NCBI GenBank assembly: GCA_950295325.1
Contig: OX485803.1
Location: forward strand, 21,638,001-21,702,000
DNA from: Polytrichum commune
Taxonomy: Eukaryota; Streptophyta; Polytrichopsida; Polytrichales; Polytrichaceae
Reading direction: 5' to 3'
Length of the DNA: 64,000 bases
Below the pieces are notes generated by a model, which was given only the letters and a program-made list of their open reading frames with translations, was not told where the DNA came from and made no database searches. Shown here piece by piece: positions 47,998-61,130 of the stretch. The translations under genes and the position numbers were made by a program. The number at the start of each line of letters is the position of its first letter. Within the stretch, counting starts at the first letter, position 1.

Positions 47998-48006
47998 TTG
48001 TGAAGG

Positions 48007-51000
48007 ATGAAGTTTAGACTAAGCATTTCTATATAATGGTTGGGTTTCCTCCTATTATGAGTCAACTTGAGTTACCCCTCCCCCCAAACCCCCAACACCA
48101 TGGCGGATGAAGGAGCTCTAGTATAAACCTACCCTTAATAGGGTCTACGGTAAATTCATTCCAACTGGGTTTCACAAATTAACTTAGGTTTATTAAAGTC
48201 ATTTAAGAACAAAAGTTAAATAATCAAGCCACAATAAAAGTTTTTTGTGTTCTCACCCTCCAAATGATTAACTTTACCTAGTTAGGGGGCAACCTAGCTC
48301 AAAATTTCTGACATCCGTGTTAAAGACTCATGTAAATCCCACCCCCCTATAAATTTGTGGTTAATGCAGTCCAATTGAATCCCACAAAAACAAATCAAGA
48401 AAAATGTGATGTTAATTCTAGGGTCATATTAAATGGAAGCGAAATCCAAGAGATAAGTAGGTCTTAACATTTTCACTTTCAACTTACATGGGTGTCACAA
48501 AACCTTGGCCAAAGGCGTTGGCTTGGGGTTTGTGGCAACCTTGTCAAAAGGTTTAGCTACTCCCTATATGTTCAAGAGTCATTCTTTACAACTCAATCTT
48601 ACTAAACCAATTGGGAACACATGATGTGAATCCCGGGATCAAATCAATTTTTTTTTTTTAAATCCAGAATATAAGGGGATCCTGATGGTTTCACCTGCAA
48701 CTTACATGGATGCCACAAATTCTTGGCTAGGGCATGTTTCAGCAAGGAGAGGGAACTATCACATAGGAGTGTACCTCCCATCCATCCAATACGAAAACTT
48801 GACCCCCTATAGAGTTTGTGCCTTATTCATCTCAAATGACTTGGTCTAGACTAATTCATGGTCTCTGACGCTAATTCCAATATCAAACCAATTAAAAATA
48901 AATAAATAAATCCCTCTAAGTTGCATATTATTTCAAGACTTCTATGTTGGGTGAATGAGAGGTAATTATGCTAGGTATGTGATTATACACTCCCGCCAAA
49001 GTCACGGGTAGATCACTTAGTGCATTTTAAAAACAACGTGAGGCATAATATAGAGAGGATTAAAATCATTTTATATAAAAATTATAAAGGAATTCCAAAT
49101 AAGGAAGGGGCCATTAAATGTAGACAATCCCATTATAAGTAAGTTAGATGGACATAAAACGTGGGCCATTATTTTTTTGTAAAATTAATATAGGGGCTAA
49201 AGATAAGGATCCTAGAAGGTATGTTTAGTATGGTATGTAAATGGGTTTAAGACTCACATGGATTCTTTGTTTCCATGCTTTCCCAACACTCATCAATTGC
49301 GTTAGGAAGTAGATTAGCTTTTATTACTTAAAAGGAATATAGAGTACAAAAAATTTCAGTGACTTGGACAATATAAGTAATGGAAGGGTGCAAACAAATG
49401 GGCCATTTTTGAAATTTAAGTAATTATAGGGAGGCTTTAATTCAACCCTTGAAGGTAAATAGCCCCAAAACAAAAAACCCCCAGCCGCACGTGGTGCACA
49501 AAAATACCTTTCAAGTCATTGGCATATGGCACCCTTCATAAAGTTAAGTTACCTCTCCACTTGGACACGGGCTAAAATATGGATGACACCTCCTCTCTCT
49601 CTCTCTCTCTCCCTCCATAAATCAAGCTTAGCTCGTGTGGGTCCACATAAGCCCCTCCCGCCCCCGAGGAGTCTCGTTGTCCCAACTTTCAACAATGCCA
49701 AGTGGAGGTCTTCATTATCTTAAGGGATTTCATTCTTTCTTTCATTCTTTGAATTCCATTGGGATGCTCCAATCGACATTCTTGTTGTTGCAATACTATT
49801 TTTTTATTTGTGGCTATTTTTCTGGGTTTTTTGGGTTTTTTAATTAGATACATTTTTTTCATTGCATACAAAGATTCGAGAAACATAAATTATAATCCGA
49901 GGAGACCGGAATCTTAGAAAGAGCATTGATTGAAGGGGACATGGTTGGAGACCAACTGACCAAGTGTCAAGTGACCAAGAGGGCCAAGTGGGCTAAGAAA
50001 CCAATAAGATTAAACCGACAACCAAGAGATCATAGAACTTGTGAGCAAGAGGTGACTCCATCAAGGTCCACAAACCTAGAGAGCCCCAAGAGCTTGCATA
50101 TATATATACACACACACACACACACATAACAAAAACCTGCCAAAAGAGGATGGTTAACATGCTAACATTGTGAGCTCTTGTTTTTCATGACGTTTATATA
50201 ACATTTCCTGCCTACCCCATAATATTGACAAACTGCTTATGGTAACCAACTCATCCTTCATAATATGTCCTGAGCAATGTCCTTAGCAATGTCCTTATCA
50301 CAACATTTATGTAAGTCCACCACTTTGCTCAGTAAAACAAGTGCTCAAAGGATGATCATTATATTTATGACTAGAAATAAGTGAGGAAATGAGGGCCACC
50401 TTATTGAAGACAATAGAAAGTTTTCCAAACACAACTCCTCCTTTGTGTATTGAATTCTAACAGCTTTGGCATCAAGATGTGCCATTTTTTCGCATTTTAA
50501 GTTGAACTTACTTATGAGCTTGCTTCTTTGTGCCTTCTTGCACGATGCGTCTAGGATATTGCTCTAAACATCGGATGCACATTTGTCGTGTGATCTTCTA
50601 GCAATGTTGGAATAAACATCTACATTGAGGACTACTTCACACATGAGCCAATGGTTGTGATCGTGTATTTGTGAGGGCCTTTGATTCGCATCCAAAGGTT
50701 GTACCACTGACATAGTCTTATGGAATTGGCGTGCGGCCTACTTCTTGGAGGTGGATCTAATGTAAATTCATGTAGATCATAAGAATTTTTTTATAATCTA
50801 TCATGTAGGAATCCACGCACACTCTTCATCCATGATAATTTCTTTGGGTCCTTCTTCACCTTCTAGTGTGAAGTGAACTTGGATGACACTCACTGCCTCA
50901 AAAAGGGCTACATATCCCAAGCAGAATACGCCGGTATATGTGTGGCAAAGTAACCCAAGACCCAATCTGGGTGAAAGCTTTGACTGATGTAGTGAACGGT

Positions 51001-51545
51001 CATAGTTGTCGGACAACCGCCTTTTCAACCAATGAGAGAGCTTAGACTGCAATGTCACATGCCTTCACTCTCATGTGTGAAGTGGCCTTAGCACATCACA
51101 AGTGTCAGAAATGGTCTCGCCCTTAGCATATCCTACTAGTTAAATCACAGTTCCTTTAATACCAAATCAATTGAAACTACATAACATTATTGGTTTGAAT
51201 CTACAGTAGTTGTGGCATCCCATGGCTATATTCTTGGGCCCGGCCCACGTGAACAAACACACATTGCTTAATAATATTATGTACTGATGATGTTTTCCTT
51301 TCAAGAAATATGATCTAGCTAGCCAAAGCCCCTCCTGATTCAAAGATCCACTTTTGTTCAAATCCATGAAGCGATGCTTAAGACTCCTCCTACTTTTAAC
51401 ATACTTGTCATTTGAGCTTTTTTATTTTATTGTTTCAATGCACATTTTTATGTCATGTAATAAACTTTGGATTTTTCAAGTCTTTGTTTCAAGTCAAAAA
51501 ACTTGATAGTGGAAATTGAAGGCTTGTGAGCCCAAGGGGTGTGCC
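48007..51545. other. Intergenic, nothing recognised
   Basis: Includes a CT-rich run at 49591-49611 and an (AC)n run at about 50108-50126. No gene or element end is supported. Confidence 0.5.
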
Positions 51546-51715
51546 TTTCATAACACGTATGAGTATACGTGAGTGCACAAAAGGGATATTAATTTGAACT
51601 TCTTAGTACTGCGTGTACATATGCTACACAAATTATAACTCGTAATTATGTAGATGTTTAAAGGACCTTTAGAAAATATACATCAGTTGTACTTGTATAG
51701 TAGGGTCACATATTG
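51546..51715 (+). repeat. Dispersed repeat, GAGTATACGTGAGTGCAC family, copy 2
   Basis: GAGTATACGTGAGTGCACA at 51561 and the following 150 bases match 17105-17290. A degenerate acidic reading frame follows (about 51720-52010), different from the one after copy 1. Confidence 0.65.
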
Positions 51716-52264
51716 AGGCTCATTTATTTGGAAGTATGAAGGAGGATGAGGAGTGTGAGATTACAATCACACATTGATTGATGATTCTAGTGCATAAGGT
51801 GGTGACAAGGAAAATTGTAGTGTTAAAGAAGATAATTGAAAAATGTGCAAGGATATTGTCATAAAGATGGAATTGGTGCAATTGCAGGTTGGAAATGATT
51901 TAGATGAAGATGTGGAGTTGCAAAGCGAGCTTCGTTCTTGGATGTTCTAATTGATGAAATTGTTGAAATGTCCTCTCAATCTAATGTAAATTCCATTGTG
52001 GCTTGTGTAGAGGTTTGGGATATTCAAAAGTTCAATAGTTAGCCAATAGTTAGTTCAATAGTCTAGCTTTATGAAAAGATTGATTGACTCGGATTAAAGC
52101 TGACATATTATACATGAAGCCCAAACTCCTTACTGTTGCAAATTATAATACTATATTTTATTTTGGTATGATTGTGGGATGTGTTTTTTTAACACACCTG
52201 AAGGTCGAATGTCAAAAAAATGTGGTAGACCAAAACAAAATAGCTCCAAATAAGGTTTGGCTTG

Positions 52265-52497
52265 TTAAGTCATTAAGCGTCCCGTCACTCCTTTGGCATG
52301 TGAAGGAACTCCATCAATTAACTTGAGAATAATGAAAGTATGTTAACTTGAATATATGTAATTTTGACCAAGTATTGTCACATTGGTTCCCAACAAGGAA
52401 GAGTTCCCATGCAGGTGCAGGCAAGAAGACCGGGATGTGAAGGAGGTGTGGAAAGGGCGGGGCCCAGCCAAACACATATGCGATTTAGCCTAGGGCT
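52265..52497. mobile_element. Truncated copy of the 47640 MULE-like MITE
   Basis: GGCATGTGAAGGAACTCCAT, CACATTGGTTCCCAAC and GATTTAGCCTAGGGC match the right two thirds of 47640-47997. The left arm is missing. Confidence 0.8.
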
Positions 52498-55400
52498 TAA
52501 CCAAGGAAGCATGACCATGTGATTTTCTCTTTTCCTTTTCCTTTTTCCTTTCCAAGTTAGTGTGTATGAAATCTGGAATGAAGGCCGACCAACTCAACCC
52601 CAAGGGCATATTCAAGGAACTTAGGATCTCCACAAATAAGAGTCCTGGAAAATGAGCCGCCCACAACCTTAATGGTATGGAAACGTTGCACTATCTTATC
52701 TCATGCATGCTAAGGGCCTTTATTCTCATGCACGACTTCAATGTGGAAGTATTTCTTTAGATGCGCCTAATTCGGTTAACTTCTAGAATACCTTACTTGT
52801 CACAAACACCTCTCTCTCTCTCTCTTTCTATACTCTATTTTTACTTAGCCATAAATGATTTACATTGTTTTTAGCACAGAACCCCTAAGAACTATTTACT
52901 TTAGGGTTCAAAAAGGTGTGTCTAGAACACATCCACCGTAGATCCGGTTGTATGCATCTACATATAAGGATGTTTACCTAATCCTATATTAAGGGGAAGG
53001 AGACATGAGAGCTTCCTTTTCAAGGTTAAACCACAATGATTGTTTATCCTTGATAACTTCAAGGATTAGTGTGAAGGTTGGAGCTTGTGGGAAGTGCATA
53101 TATATTGCCTCACGTTTCGGACACTAAAGCTTCAAATGGCTAAGGATCAAGTAAAACACTCAATGGTAGTATTAAGTATGCTTTTATACAAAACCACATA
53201 TTAGCTTCCTATTAGATTGATTTGTAAAGTAAAGCATATGAAACCACAGGTTTGGTCCCAAACCATGAGCTCATGAGAATTAACACAAAGTCACATAGCG
53301 AGTTTTCTCAATGCTTAAAGCAGTGTACACAAAGAGTGTTGTTGGGCTATTAAAGAACGGCTTTCAAGCTTATCCTACTAAAATGAGTGGGCCAAGCTAA
53401 CCCTGCATAGGCCGATCCGGGATTCAAGACAGCGGATCCCATGCGCATACCCTATTTTAAGTCCTAAAATGCTCTCAAAGTTTTAGAGGTGGAATAAAGA
53501 AGTCCCAAACTTTTTCACCCAACTCTTAAAATAGGCTTTGGTACATGACGAGCTAGCAAGCTCTTAATAGAAAGATTTCTCAAAGACAAATCAAACCACG
53601 GTTTCATCCCTCTTTGAAAGACTTTATGGATAACTCTAACATCTTAAGTCCCTATCGAAACTTATGCTAAACATTCAACATGAAAAGATGAGTGACATAC
53701 AAATTTCAACCATAAAACGAACATTAATAATGTAGTCCAAGGGCTTGGCTTAGACCGTAACCATTGTCGAATGATACTTTTAGTTGTAGTATTTAATCTT
53801 GACAGATAATACATTTCATTTTTCTTTACAATTTTTTAATTAACAATTTTAAAATGATATAATAAATGCCAAAATTGCCATGGTTCTACGATATCATCAT
53901 CATCATCATCATCATCATATATATATATATATATATATAAAATTTTGAGACGGAAGGCCAACACGGCCAACGCCCTCATCAATCATCTCACTCTCGGATT
54001 CTTTAGCACAAAGTCATGTAGGTAAGCTCTTTATGAAACCTTGGGTCATATGTAGACCTAATAGTAGTTTAGTATTTTCCACATAACGATGATAAGGCTT
54101 GAATTGCCCACATTTATTTAGTGTCTATCCAAACACAATATTTTTATTTCCAGTTATTGCTCCTTTCCTCCTTGGGCATGAACTTAGTAGTTCCAAAAGA
54201 TAAGATAAGCGAGCCCACAGCCCTGCATACATGCTACTACTTAAATTCCTAGAAATTTGTGAGCCATAAGTTATGTGAGTGAGTGAGTGTGTATGGCATG
54301 CTTCTAAGGATAGATACAACAACATAACGACAATGATTTTTGTCGTGAGTTTTTAAATGATAACTTATACTCATAAGGGGGTGGCAACTCTTGGTTATTT
54401 CATGTCCATTCATTTATTCTAGTCTTATAAATAAGCAACTTGGCAACATATGATACGCGTGAGTTGTAGCATTGTATCACTCCATGTGACATTTGTAGCT
54501 CAATTTATATGCTCAACATGGATTTTCATGCAAAACTTAATGTTTGTGCGTAAGTTACATATCATAGTTGTGAACACAAAAGAGATTTACACAAGACACT
54601 TGATTTGGTGTGGCATTCATTATCTACTACTGATTTTCATCAAATTTTGTCACTGAAATGGGCGGGTGGCAACTACATGAGGCGGCAAATGGTGTTTGAT
54701 GGATTTCATGTCCCAACACTTATTGAGGCATGTAGTGAGAACATGCCCTACCCAACTTTATTCTTAATTCATTTCAGTTTCCAATTGGATCCCACTAGAC
54801 TATATCATGTACTCCGACCCCAAATTAGGGGTCGGTTTGGTTCAAAATAGAAAAGATTTGGGGTATGTTATGTTTCTTTATGTTTTCAATTCCCCCTCCC
54901 CCAGGTGGCATCTAAGCAATGATACCCAAATTTTAAGTCAAGTTATCAAAGATTCTCGCACCTTGACGTATCCACCAAATATCAACATTTGACTAGTATT
55001 GCAATTGTGATAACCACAAGTAGGTTCTTTGATACTGTTATTGATATTGATTATTGATAAGCATGCAATCATCTATGCACAAGACCAACATTGGTGCATC
55101 ATACCTCCCTCCACTTGGGTGTTGGCCAAACTTCGAAACATGGAGCCCATGCCACATGGCACTTCCTTGCTCGAACACAACATGGTGCATATATAAGCTT
55201 ACGTGGGACCAAGTCTATGAATGCTTCTCTATAGGTATATGTGTCCCACATTGACCCAATGGTGTTCCCAAGAGTGAAGTCTTGTTTTCCAACAAACACT
55301 CAACAAAGGGAGTTTCAATTGAATTATCTCAAGGGGATTTCCATCCGTGTGATTATTGGATGTCATTCGACTACGTTCACATAACATTCACTTACTAGGA

Positions 55401-57900
55401 ACCTTAACATAACATTACACAACTCCTTGGCTGCGTTTCGTGAAACCTTGTATCACATGAGCATAATTCTCTTTGAATTCCAGGAGTACATGTTCATGGT
55501 GAGCACTCAAGATGTGCACTATGAACTTTTTGAGAAGGAGTTGTAAATTATCATAGTATTTTAATCACAACCTCTTTCTTTGGAAAGAGACCATCATGTA
55601 TGTTTTTAAACTTGACTAGGTTCAAGTGTTTTTGAAAACTATATGTCGCCTACTTAATGCAAGATTGTTATACAATTGTGCTTATTTTTTCCATTTTTTT
55701 TTCAAACTTGTTCATGGTAAACCAATATAATTTGAAGTTTTTTTTAATTATATTTGTTATTTGTTATTTTTGGATCCATAGATGGTTGCCACCACTAGTT
55801 CTTGGTCACTGGTTAATATAATAAAAACTGTATAGAACAATTTCAATAAGATGTGACATGTTGCTACCAAAATACACTAAATTATCAAGTGGGTCGGCCA
55901 CACGATCCTTATAATGCATGCTCACATAAACCGTCATAGATGAATAGCACATCATTTGACCTTATCAAATAACAACTCAATTACTATGTTTAGTGAGGAA
56001 GTGTAATAAAATTTCCATCCATCATCTACCATAATTGTGACAAGAGAGAAGTTTTGACTCCTAAAAGTCAAAGAGAATGTTTTTGAAAATTGAGGCGCTT
56101 TGAGATGAAAGACTTTTAATGCTCAAATGTTCTTTAAATTGAAAGGGACGTTTCTACAACCACCATTTCCAAGATTATTATATCCATACGGTTTAAAGTC
56201 AAATATGAACTCTTGACATGGCGAAATGACATTTATGAGAATAAGATCATAAAAACCACAGAAAATTCATAGCAAGGTTTTATTATATGAGTACGTGTCC
56301 CAACTTGGCTCCCAAACCAACTTATTTATATCATAGTTGGAATTACACAAAAGTGCAATCTTGTGTAGCATTTGTGACCCAACTACTAGATTTTGCATAA
56401 ACTTGTATGTCGAGTTGTACAATGTGAATGGCTCTATTTACATCTTACTTTTAGATTATTTCTTCAATCATCAAACTTTATTGGAAGAGTGAAGTTATTC
56501 TAAGAGGGGTTACCTTGAAAAGACAACCAAAGATGAACTTATTGACAACAAATTTTTAAATTTCGTAACTCATGGACTAAATTAGTGCTTAGGAATCAAC
56601 TACTTCCAATTTATTTTTTGTTACCAACCACCAGTTTCCAAATGTCCTTATTTTTGCATTAAAATTTTTGAAGGAGAAATATTTGTTTGTTATCATTATA
56701 GAGAGAGCCCTCTATGTTACTCATGTTGGGGAACTTGTAAGTTTTGTTGTACGGGAGCTTGGAAAGGCCCATAATATCATAATTTGTTCAATCTAAGGGG
56801 CTAATCACACTGGTCAATTCTGGCATCATCCGTTAGCGTCTCTAGCTGTAATAGTGTGAAAAGTGGTGGGCCAAAATCTATTTCTTAACATAATTCTCAA
56901 CAATTTCACGGCTAAAACCGGACGGAAAGTTTGGTGTGATCAGGGCATGAACATGAATGTAACGATTTTCCGTTGCAAGACATGTGGCATAGAACCATTG
57001 CTTTGATTCAGATCCAACGAGTCTAATCACCTATAAACTATTTGCCTTGGTATTAGGAAGGTAGTATGTAAAAAATTCAATCACTATGATTGGTTGCACA
57101 TTGTTCATGTGTAAACAACAAAATGAACACAATCCTCTTCCTCATAACAGTACTTAGCACCCACTGTTTATTTAGTGAGCCCTTGGAATGTAACAATCCG
57201 ATGCTTGGAAAGTTGAGGGCCCATTGAACAAACAGTGGGTGTTGGGTAATGCTAGGTTGGAATGTAAGGTAGGAAAACCTAGAATGGTGAATGACCACTT
57301 CTAGTGCACTAGACTAGGGGTAGAATGATTCTTGTGTGGACCCAAAATGGCTAATTGTAAAGTAGTGGCCCGAAAAGGTTGCAATGATAGGTGGGATGCA
57401 ATGATTGGCCGGATAGGTGTTATTCCACACAACTTGCGATCACTTTTGGGTGCCATTGAGTTAACCGTTTTGTGTGTATTCATATGCAGAGTAGGATATT
57501 TTGATGCTCAGATTAGGGAGACTCTAGTATACAAATAGGGGGTTTGACTCACTTGCCTCTTTGGGGAAACGCAAGTAATTATTTACAAGGAAGGACATTA
57601 CGAAACAACTTGCATTCCGCCATCGTTTCCTCTACTCTATCTCTAGAAAATATTGCACAAATCTTCAAGCCACATGTTCTAACGGTATCAACCTATTTAC
57701 ACCATTTTCCGTATATCTAACTTACACTTGTGTTTGAGCGGTGTGTGGTTAGGTGTTCACTGTGGATATGAAAACAACACTAAACACAAGAACAACCTAA
57801 ACACTAACTTACGAGAATCGAGTGCAGAGCTTAAAGTGGCCATCCAACCTGCTTACGTTATGTATGTCTCGTTGGGGGGTTGCTATTTCATGAGCACTGT
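52498..57900. other. Long AT-rich intergenic stretch
   Basis: Holds CT run 52811-52826 and the compound (ATC)n(AT)n microsatellite at 53892-53939. Otherwise short chance frames only; no gene, RNA gene or element end is recognised. Confidence 0.5.
53892..53939 (+). repeat. (ATC)n(AT)n compound microsatellite
   Basis: About eight ATC units run into about eleven AT units. Confidence 0.95.
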
Positions 57901-57920
57901 GACATGAGCATGCTCGTGTC
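57901..57920. repeat. 20-base near-perfect palindrome
   Basis: GACATGAGCATGCTCGTGTC, symmetric except for one base pair. GCTCATGCTCGTGTTCATGTC-like words recur at 58108-58130. Confidence 0.75.
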
Positions 57921-59183
57921 AGACCCCTCAGTTATAGGGTTCATAGGGGTTATAGGGTTTTGACCCTTGATTATAGGGGCCTAAGGATCCACGGGCAGAG
58001 GTGTCCATTAAAAACAATTTAGCAATCATGAACAAAAAATATTTATACATGCAAATTTCGATGTTCAGAATTCATGGGCAGGTCCGAAAAAGTTGATGAT
58101 AGAGCTTGCTCATGCTCGTGTTCATGTCCTAGCTTCACTATGTCTCATTGTTGCGACCCATAAAACAAATCAACAATAAAACACAAACATTTTACACATG
58201 CATACAGTCAAATTTGTCAACCGTTTTGTCTAAACAGGAATGAGGCAGCATGTGTCATGACCCATGATTGACATCTAGCGTCATGCTCCGTACCAATATA
58301 TGTGCTCTTTAAACTATAATTTTTCATAGCCTAACTGTGACTTGGATTACGGCATCCAAGCAAACTGTAATATAGTTGCTTTCATATACTTAACTGACGT
58401 AGAAAGTCATGCAGCCAATCACCTTGGTCCTCTACTTACGGCGGACGCTAACCTGCCCTACGAACTTTTAGGGGCAGGTGGATAGGGGCTGGGGCCTGTG
58501 ATCGGGCGCCTCCGGGCAGCCCCATAAAAAAAATTCAACATTTCTAGATCTTGACCGAAAATTGATGCCCCTTCTGTTTCAATTTTTTTTTGTTGGTCTT
58601 GGCGTTCTTGAAGGCTGCTTATTCATATAACTCATATTGAGTGCACTTCATCCTCAAGGTTCAAAATCCAATATATATGTTCACTGATGTAATTCAGATA
58701 TGAGGAATGATGTGCTTAGTTACACTTGTTTAGACTTCATTACGCTTAATTAGGCTAAATGCACTTACTTGCACTTAATTGGGCTTAATCAGTTTGAATG
58801 TGTAGAAACCTAGGCCTTGTGCTCAATTACCTTCTAATATGGTTAAATATACTTAATTACATTCAATCACACTTTATTAGTTTGAATGTGTATAAATACT
58901 TGTGGAAATACAGGACATTAGGTAAAATAGTATAAAATAAACATACTAGAAATTTAAAAAATAGTTTTATCTTCTTTTTTGAATTGCAAAGACCTTTTCT
59001 ATGGTAAGTCTCAAAAATGATAACCTCAATGAACACAATATTCATTAAAATGAGAGTTTTCCAGTGAATTGAGAGTACATAAAGCAAATTATTAATCCAA
59101 AAATGAAATGAGAACCACTAGAAAGTTGTAGAGTACAGGTAAAAAAATAACATTTGATTTTCCGCCGTAAATTCTGCCGTAAA
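57921..59183. other. Intergenic, nothing recognised
   Basis: GTTATAGGGTT recurs at 57931-57960, and TAGTTTGAATGTGTA-type words at 58788 and 58879. No gene is supported. Confidence 0.5.
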
Positions 59184-59497
59184 TTCCATTAAAATCAGAG
59201 TATGTTAAGCTGGGAAATCGACTCATTTAGGTCAACTCAACCTAAATTGACAACATATTGTCCTCATTTAGGTCGACTCAACCTAAATTGACTAACATAA
59301 TTGTCCTCATTTAGGTCGACGCAACCTAAATTGACAACATAATGTCCTCATTTAGGTCGACTCAACCTAAATTGACAAAATATTGTTCTCATTTAGGTCG
59401 ACTCAACCTAAATTGACTAACATAATTGTCTTCATTTAGGTCGACTCAACCTAAATGAGTCGATTTCCCAGCTTAACATACTCTCATTTTAATGGAA
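59184..59497. mobile_element. Inverted-repeat element filled with a tandem hairpin array
   Basis: Arms of about 50 bases start TTCCATTAAAATCAGAGTAT (59184) and TTCCATTAAAATGAGAGTAT (inward from 59497) and go on through GTTAAGCTGGGAAATCGACT. Between them lie six ATTTAGGTCGACTCAACC units at 59225, 59266, 59309, 59350, 59391 and 59434 (spacing 41, 43, 41, 41, 43). Each unit is itself a hairpin (ATTTAGGT against ACCTAAAT), and the linkers GACAACATATTGTC are palindromic too. No target duplication seen. Confidence 0.9.
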
Positions 59498-59538
59498 ACT
59501 ACACGTCTGAAGTATAATCTAGTATTTATCAACCTAAC

Positions 59539-59871
59539 ATGACTTTTAGGTGTCCAAATGGCCAATATTATTTTGAGAGGATCCCACTCTCTCAAAATAT
59601 TGAATATCATGTTAATGCTAGTGAGGGTCTTGTAATATCTTTGACTTCCAAGTTAATTACATGCTTTATTGCCGGTTTCACTTCAAAAGTGCAATCCCAA
59701 TCAATTGCTTATTTACTCAATGGAAGTGAACATGTAAATTGGATTTTGGACCTTGAAGATGAAGTGCACTCAATATGGGTTATATGGACAAGCTGCTTTC
59801 AAAAATACGAAGATAAATTATTTTTTTCGAAGTTGGATGGAGCGGGCAACAATTTTTTGGTCGGGATCTAG
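59539..59871 (+). CDS. Unassigned open frame of 110 codons
   Basis: MTFRCPNGQYYFERIPLSQN to a stop at 59869-59871. Composition is protein-like and no low-complexity bias explains it, but I know no family and see no gene structure. It begins 42 bases after the hairpin-array element. It may be a chance frame or a transposon-derived fragment. Confidence 0.2.
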   Translation: MTFRCPNGQYYFERIPLSQNIEYHVNASEGLVISLTSKLITCFIAGFTSKVQSQSIAYLLNGSEHVNWILDLEDEVHSIWVIWTSCFQKYEDKLFFSKLDGAGNNFLVGI

Positions 59872-60395
59872 AACGCGGGACCTAGCCCCTATCCACCTCT
59901 AAGTTACTTATTAGCTTGTAGGTTTTGCAAGCCTTTGACAATTGGGTAGGCATAACGACTCAAGGGCCCAAGAGGTGCGTGCGTTGTGAGTCCTATTCGG
60001 ACCCCCAATTTAAGGTTGATGGGTCTTAAATGGCTGCTTTAATTCCAATGAGTTCGCTTCTCCTAGGATGTGAATCACGCAATTAGCGTGAGATGGTTAG
60101 CAAATCCAAATTGAGGCCGTAGCCACTTTCCTCGAGATTTTCGGAGCTCATATGAATATCAAATTTCATTGTCAAAGCGAACATTCTCAAGTTGACTAAA
60201 TGGTCATATAAGTCTCCCCCAATTATTTTCAAAGTATTGAATCTGTATTGTTTAAGCTGTGCTCCAATGATTTACACTCATGCAGATGTGGTATAAGAGG
60301 AGACCAACCAACTAGGGTTTCAGTATATTTTCATTATGCATGCATTTGGGATGATTCCAATTGCTAGTATGACATACACTAGATCACAAAACGAC
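59872..60395. other. Intergenic, nothing recognised
   Basis: AT-rich sequence without element ends or coding signals I can support. Confidence 0.5.
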
Positions 60396-60555
60396 ACAAA
60401 TATGATGGTTGGTGAACATGGAATACAAACATTTGAAGTCGTGCTTGTTGTGTTGTTGGTTTTATGCTCATTGTTTGATCTTTTTGTTCTCACAAGTGCA
60501 CATCCCTTATTGTTTTTGGATGAGTGGTTTGTCCAAATATACTTAAATGATAGTT
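60396..60555 (+). repeat. Dispersed repeat shared with 18719-18890
   Basis: CACAAATATGATGGTTGG, ATACAAACATTTGAAG, CACAAGTGCACATCCCTTAT and TTGTCCAAATATACTTAAA in the same order as at 18719. Confidence 0.75.
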
Positions 60556-60645
60556 AATAACCAAAAACTCATAGTTGTTGACATATGATCATATCCATTA
60601 GGATGCATTCGTCTCAACAAGAAGTTATCACATTCAACGCACCGT

Positions 60646-60664
60646 GGGGGGGGGGGGGGGGGGG
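60646..60664 (+). repeat. G19 homopolymer
   Basis: Nineteen consecutive G, about 40 bases before a MITE. Confidence 0.95.
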
Positions 60665-60704
60665 TTGCTTCACACACATTCAAAGTTGTTGTTTAGGAAA
60701 TAAA

Positions 60705-60998
60705 TTTGGTCGGCCAAGGTAAAACAATTTTGGCCTTGACATGTGCATAACCTTGGGGGAGCTTGAATTCAAGGTTGATCCCCTTTTTCTTGGGTAGGAA
60801 TGATTGCTTCCAACTTATCATAAATGTTGTTTTCAAATACAAAGGTTTTGTTAAGCAACAAAAAATTGCAACATCTTCGACTAGAGTTGAAATGTACATT
60901 TTTATCCAAAGAACTATGGGACCAACCTTGAAACCAAGCTCACCAAGGTTAGGCACATTTGAAGGCCAAACTCTTTAATATCCTTGATAGACACCAAA
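60705..60998. mobile_element. MITE with TTTGGTC ends and GGCCTTGACATG arms
   Basis: The left arm TTTTGGCCTTGACATGTGCA continues through TAACCTTGG and GAGCTTGAATTCAAGG; it pairs with the right arm (reverse complement TTTGGCCTTCAAATGTGCC and GAGCTTGGTTTCAAGG). The outer ends TTTGGT and ACCAAA fix the limits approximately. A second copy starts at 63926. Confidence 0.75.
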
Positions 60999-61099
60999 CT
61001 CTAGTTTTGAAAGTGTGTGTGACCCCCACACATAAACATGATGGTTCATTGAAGTTAGATTCTCCAACAATGTATATCTATAAATAGAACCATAAACAA

Positions 61100-61130
61100 T
61101 TGTAACAATGTAGATTCTACATTGTTACAA
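61100..61130. repeat. Perfect 31-base hairpin palindrome
   Basis: Arms TTGTAACAATGTAGA (61100-61114) and TCTACATTGTTACAA (61116-61130) match perfectly around one T. Confidence 0.95.

Noticed and set aside
60336-60557. 73-codon frame with a hydrophobic stretch
   Set aside because: It overlaps a dispersed repeat; the matching copy at 18719 does not keep the frame.
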